A DNA stretch of 64,000 bases from Erythrocercus mccallii. Taxonomy: Eukaryota; Chordata; Aves; Passeriformes; Dicruridae. The notes beneath the pieces were generated by a model that was given only the letters and a program-made list of their open reading frames with translations, did no database searches and was not told where the DNA came from. Both the position numbers and the translations under genes were made by a program. The stretch lies in the NCBI GenBank assembly GCA_013397435.1, contig VZRG01001676.1:33861-97860 (forward strand). The letters are read 5' to 3'. Positions 23,519 to 36,103 of this stretch are shown piece by piece (within the stretch, counting starts at the first letter, position 1; each line of letters opens with the position of its first letter).

Positions 23519-26500
23519 CCTGGCAGTTCCAGTCCCTGTGCCAGGCTCCCAGCAGGTTCCACCCCCATCATGCACTGCCAGCCTTGCTCCTGCCTCTCAG
23601 CTCAGCCACGTTTGTGGAATTTAGAAGATTTTCATACACAATATTCCATCAGGATAAAAAGAAGCCATCTCCACACTACTCATGTCTGTGGTTCCCATTC
23701 CTCACCAGCCCCTGTGCTGCTCTTCCCAAAAAGGCTTTCAGAGCCCATGAAACCCCACACAACCCAAGGTTCAGCTCCAGGATCCATCTCTGAGATGGAA
23801 CTGGGATAAATTTCTGCTGATCCTGGATCTCTCTGAGTGGTCACCACTTCAGAAGAGGTTCCTTGCTCCCCTCTCTCCCATGTGCAGCCCAAAGGATGCC
23901 TGGGAATTCATCCCGGGGAGTCCATCCTGGTTTTCCAGCCTGAGGGATGGAACACACAACACCCTTGGCACTGCCTGGGTGTCCCACCCAGCCAGAATCC
24001 TGTGTTTGCCTTCCCCATGGAGCTGGAATTCCGTGGATCTCAGGGGTTGGGAGCACCCTGGCAGGATCCTAAGCTGGATGTTGAGCCCTGTGGTGTCAAA
24101 CAGAGCAGGCAGAAATGAGAAAAAGTGACATGAGGATAAAATGGAGATTTCCAGCTCTGCCACAGACTGGGCTGAGGGAGTCCGAGCTGGAAGAATAGAA
24201 AGCGCACCTCCATGGATGGCCAAGGACACAGGAGTGGAGCTCCAGCACAAGCTTTGTTCTCTTAGCCCTTTCTCAGGGCTGAAAGGAATACAGAAATATT
24301 GAAAATCCAGGGAGCAGCCAGATGGTCAGGAAACTGGAACAGGAGCTGGAAGTCCCTGAGGTCACTTCTAAACCCTTTAAAAATTCATCAAATGAAGTGA
24401 TGATGTTAAAGATGGGCACAGCAATATTTGAGCATCTAAAGCAAAGAAGAGCAGGGACTTTAGAGGAAATGATCCCGTTTTTCCCAGGGCTGAGCCACTG
24501 CCATTATCCTCAGAGGGAGGCTGTGTGATCTCCAGCTGGATCCAAGGGGACAGCAGAGCAGACCCTGGTGTCACCTGGGAAACTCCTGGGGTATCTGATC
24601 CTCCATGAGGCACCAGCCAGGGGTCACCACCAGCATCCCAAAGAGGCTCCATTGCTATTTCTGGTCCTTTTCCATGGTGCTGTTCATGCTTCCCCCTCTC
24701 CTGTGACAGCTGAGGGTTGTGGTTAGGCCTGGCTTAACCTCTGGCATGGGAAAGGCTGAGCTGGACTAAATCCCCACAGCTGTTTTGAAGCCAGCACAGT
24801 TCAGGGAAGACAAAATCCTTGTGCTGGGAAGAGTCACTTTGTCCCTTGTCACCTGCATTGCCTGCTGCTAACAATAGCTTTAAAGATTTTTTCTTTTTTA
24901 ATTTACTTTGTGCACAAACTTGGCACCTGGAGTGCAATCTGAGCCTGAGCTGTGGCAGAGCCTGCAGGGCTCCAAGGGCTCCTCTTGGCTCAGGAGGAGC
25001 TCGGGGGATGCAGAGCTCGGCAAGGTGGGAAGGCTGAAGCTGCAGATAGGAAGTGTCCAGGTCTGGTTTAATCAGGCTCAGCTCAGTGAAGGGAGCCAGG
25101 ACTGAGAGCAGGCTCAGGCTCGTCCTGTACTACAAACCAAGAGAAGTGGCCTTGGAAGGAGCCATGGGATTGGGAAAAAGCAAGTCTGGCTCTTTTAAGA
25201 GAAGGCCTTAAAACAGATCCTCCCAGGGAGGCCAGTCCTGGAGGGATTGTGTGTTTGCTGATCCCACTCTTTATTGATCTCAGAGCCCCAAACGCCCAGA
25301 AAGGTACATTTGAGATATTTATAAAGGAGAGAGAGCTGAGGCTCCTGCTGAGCCTGCACAGGGCACTGAACACTCTGGGCAGGTCTGGAGAGCCAGATTT
25401 GCTCAGACTGGGTTGAGTGCAGTGAGCCCTAAAGCTCCCTCTGAGAGCTTTCCTGGGACACAGGAGGGCTCCCACTTTCCTGGGTGGTTATCAGGAGTTA
25501 GACCTGGCTTCCCAAACATATTAGACCCACACATATTCTCAGCAAATGAATCCATCCAGACAAGTTCCACCTTTCACGAGGATTTAGGGACTGCAAACAC
25601 AAGATATAAACCCACACACGTGAGATTCACTGAACATCTGCTGGTGGGGATCCAGGTAAAATCCAAATTGACCTCCAGGGACCATTCCCAGTCCTGACCC
25701 ATCACACCACCACGTGCCCTCAGCACACCTTCATGGCATTTACAGTCTGTCTGATCATTTATTGACATAAGCCTAAGAAAATGTTTCTCTAATTCAGGCA
25801 GGAAATGCAGATCCGGCACACACTGGATTGGGATACCAACAGTAAATCTCCTCATGGTGATCCGTGGGTAAAGAAGCCTTTACAAACAGATCATTCTCAG
25901 CACTCAAAGATGTAACTGGGGAGAAAAAAATCCTCTGCAAGGCAGAAAACAAGATCTGAGTGACAACCTCATGTAATGCACAGCACCTCAGGAGCCACAA
26001 ACTTCCACGTTCAAGAACTACAAAGCACTTGGAGCTTCAGAAGGGTTTGTGCTCGGGTTTTTTCCCCACCTGCTGTAGTAAATTCGAAATGAAAAAGCAG
26101 AGGAAGGGCACTTGAAAAGACACCACATCTCTAAACAACTGCTGCTGCTTTGAATTACAGCAGAAAGAGAGAACTGAGGGGGCCAGGTCAGGTATAAAAT
26201 CCAACATTTCTGTCTCGGAGCTGCACATGTGAGAACACGGGGACAGAGAAATCAGAGTTGTTGTTTGTTATTTTTGAACCGTGGCCGGGGCTGATCCCCA
26301 GCTCGAAGCGCCGGGAGGAGAGGACTGCAAGGACCTGATAACTCCGCGTCTGTCCCCAGGGCAAGAGCAGCACTCACAAGGGGATAAAGACCCTTTCCAC
26401 TCCAAACAGGCTTAAAGTGCCCGATTAAAGAAACAACACCGCTGACTCACCAGTATTTCCTCTCACCCAAGCTCCTCTCAGCTCCCAAACTCATCCTCAC

Positions 26501-26644
26501 CTTCTGCACACAGAAATCCCCAGATTTTTGCTGCCCTCTTCCACTTTCTGTCACTGCTGCTGCCCCCAGTTGTGTTTAACCAAGATTAGTAAAAATATTT
26601 CCATCTTCCAGGTTTGGAAAGCCTCTGAGTTGATGTTATAAACT

Positions 26645-26660
26645 AAAAAAAAAAAAAAAA
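26645..26660. repeat. Poly-A run of 16
   Basis: An uninterrupted A16. No retroposed element is recognised upstream of it. Confidence 0.9.
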
Positions 26661-27001
26661 GCCAGCAATGCAACAAAAATCTTTAACCTCTTCTTACCTC
26701 CAATAATTCACCTGGAAACATGAAAAAATCAGTTTTGCCCCTGGGGAGGCCCAGCCTCCCATTCCCTCCTGTGGGCCGAGCATCTCTACAGGACACCAGG
26801 GACAGCCATGGTGTCCAGCACACAGGGGCTCCCAAAGAAAGCCCTTTTCAAGTGACAAGGATTTAGGAGAGGAAACCCACACAGGCTACAAAAACCTCCC
26901 AAATCTCCAGGCAGAAGGGAAGCTGAAGGAATCTGCACAGTGGGAACTGAGGCAGAGTTTTATGGTAAAGGTGCTCAAGCCCTGGAACAAACATGCCAGT
27001 A

Positions 27002-27091
27002 GGGACATGTCCTGCCTGGCGAGGAGGGACACAGCTGTGTGACCAGGAGGGACAGACCTGCCTGGCCAGGAGGGACATGTCCAGCCTGTCC
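27002..27091. repeat. Minisatellite, 23-24-bp unit
   Basis: Nearly four units beginning GGGACA, such as GGGACATGTCCTGCCTGGCG and GGGACAGACCTGCCTGGCCA. Confidence 0.8.
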
Positions 27092-30000
27092 CCAGGCCCT
27101 GGTGCCTCACTGAAAGATGCTGGTGGAGTTAAAGGGTGAAAACTCAGGGCTGTTGATGGATTGTTTCCCACGTTGAAGGCTTTGAGCTCCTCCTGGGCCT
27201 TAAAACCCAGGAGGAGCTGCCCTGGGGGAAGGATGCTGGAGCTTCCAGGTCCCACAGCACTTCCAGCCCACCTGCAGCTCATTTTCCCTGCCCAGACCTT
27301 GCTATTTGTGCTGCAAGGAGAGCCAGGACCACCCTGTGCCCACCAGGGATCCCTGCCAGCATGGAGAGGGGGCTCCTCCCAGCCCCCTTCCCAGAAATCA
27401 TCTTCTCCAGCAGTCAGGATGGACAAAGACAGCAGGGAGCAGGTTCAGCTGAGCACCCACAGCAGGTCATGGGTGTTAGAGAGGATTTGGAGCATCACCC
27501 ACCCCTGGCCAGCCCCTCACACCGACCCCACCCCACAGCCCTGGCTGCTCACACACAAAAAGATCTCAATTCTCTTTCTCTGGAATACTCAGCTCATTTT
27601 TTTCCTGAGTACAACACGAGATCACTCAGAACTAAATGATGGGAATGAGGTCCTTGTAGACAGCAAGAAAAAAATATCCCTGAGCTTTGAGCCAAGGAGC
27701 ACATCAAAGCAGGGAGGAAATGTCACCGGTGCGCTCCCACTTCCCATAACCCGGCCCTAACACGGGTTATTCCCCTGCTCTGCTGAACCCTTTTCTCCTC
27801 CACTCACAGCTGCTGAGTGTTTGTTCATCAAGCCTGGCTGGAGGGGACTTTTCTGAGCTTCTGTTCAGTTCCCTCCCCTGGCCAGGCATAAATCAGCCCT
27901 GGAGACACAAGCAGCAGTGATTCCTGGCACCCCAGCACCCTGGTTCACAAAACAATACACAATGGATTATTCAGAGCACACCCTGCGTCACACACCAGTA
28001 ATTATAAACATGAAATCTATCAAATAATGACAATTAACAGCGGATTTGACAGAGTAACACACTCCAAATAGCCTGGTGGTTGATTACGTCTTATTAATGA
28101 AATGCCAAAACATTGAGGGCTCTTAGCAGGACAATTAACTGCTCCCAATAAATCTGACTTCTATGAGACCTCGTCTTTAAAGGAGGCTTTGGGACATCTG
28201 GTGAGGGTTATTTTTTAAAGCAATGGCTGGTGATTCCTACAGAAAATTCCCTGGGAGTTGGGAGGACACAGAACTGAGCAGAAGGGAATTAGAGACAAGG
28301 GCAACCCCAACACTGGAATAATTTTATGTAAACTGGGGTGGATTGTGGTGTAAGATTCCAACCAAGATCCACTCCTAGAACTTCCCCTGCAAACATCCAG
28401 GGCCAGCAGCTTCCTCGGAAAAGTGTCCTCAGACACAATGGCCCAAATTCAAGCGGATCCAAAGAGGATCCCAGGCTGCTGGGAGAGGGTGAACAGACCC
28501 AAAGGGAGACCAGAGGTGTCCAGAGCCACCAGGCTGGCTGTCACTAACCCAGGAATGGTGACAAAGGGTGCAGGGAGTGCCAATGCCTCCACTCCTGGAG
28601 AAACCAGGGATGTCACTGCCTTGGACACACAGGACCTGCAGCACTGCTGCCAGAGGTGGTCTGTGTGTCCATCTGTCCCGCCATCCCCTCGGAGCAGCTG
28701 TTTAACATCACCCCCCTGCTTGTGGCAACAGGAGCCCAGTGACCCCAAGCCCCAGTGACCCCACACACAGCAGGCACTGGGAATGAGCCTTTTCCAAGGG
28801 CCAAACCCCCAAGCTGTGAGGCTGCAAAGCTCTGGAGCACCTCATCATCCTTAATTCCCCAGACACCAGATCCTATCAGGGAGAGCAGGGTCAGTCTGTG
28901 CTGCTTTCCCTGCAAGCTCCTGCTCCTTGGGAGATTTCAGTAAAGCTGTTCCAGGAACCCCAGTGATCATTTCCTGCTGGAGCAGTGTTGAACTCTTGGG
29001 GTGGCACAAATTACAGAATCCTTATTTTTATTTCAGCCTTTATTTGAAGGGAACGTACAAGAGGAATCTGATGCTGGCTGTGCCTGAAACCCACAAGCAC
29101 TCTGTAAACAAGCTCTACTCTGAGAGGTTTCCATGTTCCTTCCTGAAACACCAGGAGAACCAGCGGCACTGGATAATTGGAAACAGTTACAGAGACTTCA
29201 TTTTCTTGTTTTTTCTGGGATTTGCTCTCGGGCTGGCTCTTCCCAACCTTAATACCTGGCAGGGTTGAGCTCATGATGTCAGGGTTGACTCTCTTTGGAA
29301 TCCCATTTGCATAAGGGTTGATGTGCCGAGAGCTCTCAAGGAGAAATGGCTGCCCTGGAGATGTCAGGGATATTCAGGGGGAAAAGGAGAGAGGCCATTT
29401 CTTCTCGAGTGCTGCTTTTAAAAGGGGTCAGAGTGAACTCTCTGAGGCTGAATGAATAAATAAACCCCAAGGACCACTTTACTGTGACATCCTTGGGAGC
29501 CTTTGGACATGTCCTCAAACCCTTGGGGTCATTTGCTATTAGCAGCACAAACACGTGCAGGAATTCCAGGGCTGCCCATGGGACACCTCCCTCGGGGTCA
29601 CAGCATCCCTGGAGGCAGCAGCACCTGCAGTTCCCTGTGCTGGGAGCACCAGCAGGGCTCACCTGGGCCAGGTTTCCCTCCTCTGTTTGCCCGAGGCTTG
29701 GCAGGAGGGGAAAGCCTCCGAGGTGTCTGCACACCCCGAGGAGGAGAGAGCCTCAGTGGGCACTCTCAGCCCTGCAGCTCCTGAACTCTGGGAGCCTCTG
29801 CCCTCCTGAGCCCTGCAGGAACAGGCCCTGGGCAGGAACAGAGCACAAACGCCGGGAACTGAGGCTGGGAAGGGATGAAGCCAAACTGGATTTGTGCAGG
29901 ACATCAGTGGAGCCCTTCCCGCCACCAAACAAATTCCAGCTCCTTGGGCCGGCTCACGTTCTGGTTTAACATTCCAGCAGTCAGGAGAAAGAGATCCCAA

Positions 30001-30540
30001 GCAAATGAGATGCACACAGACATTCTCCCTGCTGTCACCTGCGTGTCTGCACGTGCTGTCACCTGTGCCAGCCACAGTAGGACACCAGTGACCACAGGCA
30101 AACCCCCCTGCCCAGGCCCTGTTCAAAGGCAAAGCAGCCCCACTTTAACCTTCCTGCATTCCTGAGTATCCAAACCCCTGCTGCAGGGAAGAACTTCAGG
30201 CAAAGGCATGGAAGTACAGGAGGGTGAGGAAAAGGGATGGACCAGAGAGCCCCAAACCAGCACCTCCACCAAGCTCCCCCAGGCATCACTCACTGCAGGG
30301 GTTCAGAGATTAACCCAGTGGGCCCTGTCATCCCACCGTGCAGTGTCCCCACCCCAGGGACAGCCACCAAACCTGCAGAGATGCCAGCACAACAGGGAAC
30401 AGCTCCAGCACGGAACAACACAGATCCAACCCCTCCAGCCAGGTGAAATGGCTGGATAATGCTTGGGAAAGGGAGATCCGGGAAAGATCCAGGTCCAAAG
30501 AGGGGTCTGGAAGCCCCAGCTAGGGCAGACCCGGAGGCAA
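27092..30540. other. Intron, no gene recognised
   Basis: An AT-rich block at 27945-28190 with several AATTA and TAATGA words stands out from GC-rich flanks. Nothing else is recognised. Confidence 0.6.
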
Positions 30541-31503
30541 CAGTGCAAGTGTGTGAGGGGCAGCCCTAAGGGCAGCAGTGCAGGTGTGTGAGGGGCAGCC
30601 CTAAGGGCAGCAGTNNNNNNNNNNNNNNNNNNNNNNNNNNNNNNNNNNNNNNNNNNNNNNNNNNNNNNNNNNNNNNNNNNNNNNNNNNNNNNNNNNNNNN
30701 NNNNNNNNNNNNNNNNNNNNNNNNNNNNNNNNNNNNNNNNNNNNNNNNNNNNNNNNNNNNNNNNNNNNNNNNNNNNNNNNNNNNNNNNNNNNNNNNNNNN
30801 NNNNNNNNNNNNNNNNNNNNNNNNNNNNNNNNNNNNNNNNNNNNNNNNNNNNNNNNNNNNNNNNNNNNNNNNNNNNNNNNNNNNNNNNNNNNNNNNNNNN
30901 NNNNNNNNNNNNNNNNNNNNNNNNNNNNNNNNNNNNNNNNNNNNNNNNNNNNNNNNNNNNNNNNNNNNNNNNNNNNNNNNNNNNNNNNNNNNNNNNNNNN
31001 NNNNNNNNNNNNNNNNNNNNNNNNNNNNNNNNNNNNNNNNNNNNNNNNNNNNNNNNNNNNNNNNNNNNNNNNNNNNNNNNNNNNNNNNNNNNNNNNNNNN
31101 NNNNNNNNNNNNNNNNNNNNNNNNNNNNNNNNNNNNNNNNNNNNNNNNNNNNNNNNNNNNNNNNNNNNNNNNNNNNNNNNNNNNNNNNNNNNNNNNNNNN
31201 NNNNNNNNNNNNNNNNNNNNNNNNNNNNNNNNNNNNNNNNNNNNNNNNNNNNNNNNNNNNNNNNNNNNNNNNNNNNNNNNNNNNNNNNNNNNNNNNNNNN
31301 NNNNNNNNNNNNNNNNNNNNNNNNNNNNNNNNNNNNNNNNNNNNNNNNNNNNNNNNNNNNNNNNNNNNNNNNNNNNNNNNNNNNNNNNNNNNNNNNNNNN
31401 NNNNNNNCAGCAGTGCAGGTGTGTGAGGGGCAGACCCAGGGGCAGCAGTGCAGGTGTGTGAGGGGCAGCAGTGCAGGTGTGTGAGGGACAGACCTAAGGA
31501 CAG
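30541..31503. repeat. 35-bp minisatellite containing an assembly gap
   Basis: Units of CAGTGCAGGTGTGTGAGGGG plus a 15-bp remainder occur twice before the run of N (30615-31407, 793 bases) and about three times after it, with one shortened unit. The array continues through the gap, so its true length is unknown. Frames that cross the N run are artefacts. Confidence 0.92.
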
Positions 31504-33739
31504 AATTCAGCGCAGCTATTTCAGATTTGCTTTCGTCCTGCTGTAAAAATGCAAATGCAAGGATGCCCAGCAAGCCTCCACAAGCTGATGTTAAGTTCAA
31601 GGAATGAGAGGGCACTTTTAGAATGACAAACTGAATTTCTTTACATTTTCCAGGTCCTGGACATGGACTCCAGGTTCAACAGACTAAATTCAGATTGTGG
31701 CTTCTATTACCACTGCTTAATGGCTTTATTCTGAGAACCATTTTCATGTTAGTGCTTTTATCAAAGGAGGCTACGGTTAATTAAAAGCAGATCTATAAAG
31801 CAGTTTGTTTCTATTGCCCTCTTTTCATGATAGCCCAAGAACTATTGCATAAGACCCAGATTTACTTGAGTTTCTACCTCACACTTTTAACACTAACCTT
31901 ATTCACAGGTTAAAAACACAATTAATGCCTCCTCAGCCTTGCAGAGCTCTTCCATATGATCAATTCCCCGTACATCATTAGCTGAGGACTGTATGAACTG
32001 AATAAAACTGACTTGGTCTTTTTACACAACATTAAGAAATCCTCTCAGTTCACCTCAGGAAGGCACCTGGCTACAAAGAACGCCCTCAGACATTTCTGAC
32101 ACTCCCAGCATTTTCTGAAAAGGCTCTGCCTGTTTGAATTTGCATCTCCTCATAGATTGCCTGCTGTATTTCATCCCAAATCAATAAAAGCTCTATATGC
32201 ACAAATCTAAAATGATGGTGGAGGGTATTTCTAGTCCAAGGAGTTTCTCAGTGTGCATTTTGCTCAGTTTACCACAACTCTGGGAGACAAAACATGCGCA
32301 GCACCATCATTACATGGGTCAAGCCATGATTTTGCTTAGAAATTAGGACATTTCAAAAGAAATATGACAAGAAAGTTGCATTGCTCTGAACTTACAGTGG
32401 CAGCATTCCTGGAGGGAGACACACAGGACCAGGCATTGCAATGTACCTGGGCTGGGCAGGAGAGCCCAGAGAAGCAGCCACCAAAATGCTGTTTCTAAAT
32501 CCATCTATAGATACAGACCTGCCATGGTGTGGAAGGGGTCGGCTGCATCAGCAGAACCCTCCAGCACACCGCGATTGGACAGAACCTGCATGGAAACGAA
32601 GCCAGGGAGGGAGAGCGGGGAACAAGGAGGCTCAGCCTCGCTCCCCACATGGCTGAGGCAGGCAAGGAAAGAGATTTGGGTTAAATTACCCTTTGTGCCT
32701 TTTGCTCTGTTTTGGGTTGGGTTTTTTTTTCTGTTCGCAAGCCAAGTTCTGCCCTGGGGCTCGAAGGCAGAGAGCTGCTCTGGAAGTGCTTTTGTTCCCT
32801 GCTGAAATCCTTCTGTTCCCAGGACCAAGCCCCTGCCCCACCAAGAACTTAAGGGAAGGCCGAGAGAGCCGGCCAAGCTCTGCACACTCCCGAGGAATCA
32901 AGGACCAGAAGGCAGCCCCTGTCTGCGGGATAGACCCTCCCTGCGGGAGAGCCTGCAGCCCTGACACCCCCTGGGAGCTTCCCCCCGAGCAGGACCTGGC
33001 TGCAGTCCCTCATTTCCCGATTCTGTCCCAAGCCATGCAGAGCCCTCCAGGCAGAGCCTTTATCCACAGGTGCAGTGCAGAGAGGATTTGGCTACAGGTC
33101 CAGCACATCCTCTGAGGAAACAGCCGAACATCCATCAAGACTCCCCAAACTGAAAGGATGAAGCTTCCCTGTCAGCCCCTTCCCAGGAACTGAGTCCCAC
33201 ACATGCATTCCAGGGGGAAGGGAGCATGCAGAGACCCACGGGAGGCCAGCTGGAAAATTCCCTGGTAAAGAAATGGCATCGGGAGCTCTTACCTGCTCAG
33301 ATTTGTATTCCCAGCTAGCAGCACACCTACAGACCCAGGCTCTCAGGGGACATCGCGGGGGTGCGGATTGCTGCAGGTCATGGGTGTGTACAGCCAGAAG
33401 CAAAAAAAACCCGACCCAAAACAACCCCCCCAAAATCCCCCAAAAGCCACAACATGACCCAAATGAGATCCCTGCAACGGCTGTCTCGTTACAAGCAAGA
33501 TGAGATGAAGGAGGGGTTTTTACTTGCTCTGAGGCATCATATGGAGCTTAATCACAGCAGTTACGTATTGGGTTCTTTTGGCCTTCAATCAAGTGTGTCA
33601 TTTCGGTGGCAGCTGCCTACGTGATGCCAGCACCCCGGGCGCTCCAGTCCTGTGCCAGTGCCGGCCTTGTGCAGCTATTCTACGGCTCAACAACGGGCGA
33701 ATTCCATTTCCCAGGCTGCGGGAAGCTCCTCCTGTAGTC
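31504..33739. other. Intron and CpG-island flank
   Basis: 31510-32400 is a long AT-rich, repeat-free block. 32400-33700 becomes GC-richer towards the island. No exon is recognised. Confidence 0.6.
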
Positions 33740-35450
33740 CAGCGAGCCCTTGGAGCCACCCAGGATCACACACCTCTCCTCCGGTACCCAGAGGCCGGGG
33801 AGCCGCTCCCACCGCAGCGCCCGTCCCGCTCTCATCTCCCGGCGCAGCCCATCCGTATCCCGAGGACTTCCAACACTCCCAAAGCCGCCGGGAGGGGACA
33901 CAGCTCGCCAGGCGCCCCGCGGACGAGCGCAGCACGGCGCTAAGGGGAAGGCAGCTGCTCCATGGAAAACAGCAAAACTTGGTGGGTGGGAAAGGACTGA
34001 GGAGCTGCTGAGTAACCGCGGAACAGCTCAGCCAGGACCCGGCACAGCCCGGCGGCTCGGCCCTCCCCGCTGCAGCCCTGGGGCTGCTCGAGGGGGGAAG
34101 CGGGAGGCGAGCGCTGCAAATCAGGTGTTGAACCTGGTGATGGAATCAGCTGAAATCAGCCGGGGCTGGGCTCAGCACGGCTCCGAGCAGGCAGCAGGGA
34201 GACGGGCACGACCCTGCTCGGGAGCATTTTGGTTGCCGACAGCGGCATCAGGAGGTGTTTGGGGCCAAATTCCTCCCTCAAGTGCATTCGTTGGGTTTGA
34301 CAGATCCATTAGGACCCATCCATTCAAACAGATGGCGGATGCTCCCTCTGCTCCGGGATCTGGGATCTCCATCCGTGTCCAGGTCCCCGAGAGCAGGACA
34401 CTGCATAGACACCGAGCTCTCATTACATCACCCTGTACGGACGAGCAGGGGGCCAGGAAACGAATAAAAAAGGTTTACTGGGCGGCCAAAGTGCTGTTGT
34501 GCCGCTCCATGGCAACTCCACAAACACGCGTGTGAGCGCCCACAGCCGCACAGCGCCGGCTCGGGGGCACGGCCGCGGATCCGCCGCACAGCGCGGGGCT
34601 GGGTACCGAGGGGAGAGAATGAGCATCCTGATCAACCCCCCCCACGCACCCCACGGCCACCCGCGGGTCCCCCCGCGGGGATCGCTCGGCTGCCGGCCCG
34701 TCTGAGCCGGCTGGCAGCGCTGGCTGAAGCCCCAACAGGTTCCCTGTTCTCGGTGCCCCCGAGCCGGGGAGGGGAGGGCGCTGCCTTCGCGCAGCCGGCT
34801 CCCTCCGAGCCCTCCCCTCCGTCCCAGCCCGGCCGGGGGGCAGCCCGAACTCCCCATCCTTCGCCACCTCCTCACTCACCTCTCCACCAGCCGGCTCCTC
34901 CGCCACAGGTTTGCTCGGCTCCACTGTCCCCCCCCCGCCCCTCCAGATCGCTCCCAGACGAGTTATTCAAAGGAGGATGGAGGGAGGAGGCACAGAGAGA
35001 TCTGGGCGGTGGGGATGGCGGAGAGAGAGAAAAAAATAATGTAAAAAAACCCAGCAAAGGGATGAAATCAAATCAAACAAGCGAAGAACTGGACTGAAAA
35101 GAGGCGATGCTGGAGGAGGAGGAGGAGAGCGGCGCGGCGCGGCAGCCCCGGCTCAGCGCCCCATGGCCCCCGCAGCCCCGAGCGCAGCCCGAGCCCCGCC
35201 GCGCCGCGCCGCGCTCCCCCGGCCCGGCCAGGGACCACCCTCCGCCGCCAGCCCTGCGCCGCGGCCCCCGCTAACCCCTTCCTCGCCGTGCCTCCCCGCC
35301 GGCCGCCCCCTCCTCCCCATCCTCCAGCCCAGCCGGGGATGCTGCGCGCAGGGAGCGGCTCCGGCCCCGCCGCCCCAGCCCCCGAGAAGGGCACAGCGCC
35401 GATGGAGCCAGCGCCGGGAGGGACCCGCTCCTGTGGAACTGAGCCCCTCA
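33740..35450. promoter_or_regulatory. CpG island, likely main CALN1 promoter
   Basis: CpG dinucleotides are dense from about 33770 to 33960 and again from 34030 to 35440, unlike the CpG-poor flanks. The stretch around 35110-35300 is almost pure G+C with repeated GCGCGGCGC motifs on the minus strand. It contains a candidate first exon with a strong minus-strand donor. A CR1 copy abuts the upstream edge at 35518. The boundaries are judged by eye. Confidence 0.7.
34880..35100 (-). other. Probable non-coding first exon (CALN1 short isoform leader)
   Basis: On the minus strand the largest CpG island contains a GC-rich to T-rich leader that ends at a strong donor, GGAGAG|GTGAGTGAG, with the last exon base at 34880. 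The leader holds a conspicuous T-rich stretch (about 35030-35095) and has no ATG between about 35150 and the donor, as expected for a 5' untranslated exon whose translation starts in the next exon at 19803. The upstream limit is unknown; 35100 is a guess based on where the leader-like sequence meets the pure GC promoter. No homology supports it, so it rests on strand, donor strength and the island. Confidence 0.42.
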
Positions 35451-35517
35451 GGAAGTTGTGTCTCCAGGTCTCCTTTTGGCAGGAAGGGGGGTTAAGCCGC
35501 CAGCTCCTTTTTTAGAA

Positions 35518-36103
35518 GCACAGAATCGTTGGTTGGAAAAGACCTCCAGGATCGAGTCCAGCCGTTGCTCCGGCACTGCCAAGCCCACCACTGACCCCTG
35601 TCCCCAAGTGCCATGTCCATCCTTCCAGGGACGGAGACTCCACCACCTCCCTGGGCAGGTCGTTCCAGTTCCTGACCACCCCTTCCATGGAGAAATTTCC
35701 CCCAAATCCACCCAAACCTCTCCTGGCCCAGCCTGAGGCCGTTCCCTCTCCTCCTGTCCCTGTTCCCTGGGAGCAGAGCCCGACCCCCCCGGCTGTCCCC
35801 TCCTGTCAGGGAGTTGTGCAGAGCCACAAGGTCCCCCCTGAGCCTCCTTTTCTCCAGGCTGAGCCCCTTTCCCAGCTCCCTCAGCTGCTCCTGGGGTTCC
35901 AGCCCCTTCCCAGCTCTGTTCCCTTCCCTGGACACGCTCCAGCCCCTCAGGTCTTGTGAGAGGCCCAAAATTGCCCCCAGGACTGGAGGTGCCCCAGCAG
36001 TGCCAGCACAGGGGACAATCCCTGCCCTCACTGCCCTGGCCCTGCTGGCCACACCATTACTGATATTGGCCAGAATGGTCTTGGACTTCTTGGCAAGCAG
36101 CGA
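35518..36103 (-). mobile_element. CR1 LINE, 3' part of about 585 bp
   Basis: A long CR1 copy in reverse orientation. The tail CACAGAATCGTTGGTTGG is at the low-coordinate end, followed by the ACCTCCCTGGGCAGGTCGTT block, the AGTTGTGCAGAGCCACAAGG block, and the 5'-most GGCCACACCATTACTGATAT block at the high end. A 209-codon minus-strand frame crosses it; this is the usual frame seen in avian CR1 3' regions and not a gene. It sits next to the main CpG island, about 0.4 kb upstream of the candidate first exon. Confidence 0.9.

Larger units (their letters stand above)
22966..27001. other. Intron, no gene recognised
   Basis: Only the 45-bp dimer and the A16 run stand out. A few CpGs cluster at 26270-26360 but not enough for an island. 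Confidence 0.6.

Noticed and set aside
30566..31615. Frames of 298 and 349 codons across 30.6-31.6 kb
   Set aside because: Most of their length is N; the rest is minisatellite.
33750..34535. A 261-codon plus-strand frame in the main CpG island
   Set aside because: Antisense to the inferred transcript, proline- and arginine-rich chance peptide, no domain or splice support.
34475..34924. Reading the exon ending at 34880 as coding, starting at 34924
   Set aside because: The supposed start is GTG, not ATG, and the frame ignores the strong donor at 34879. A non-coding leader fits better.
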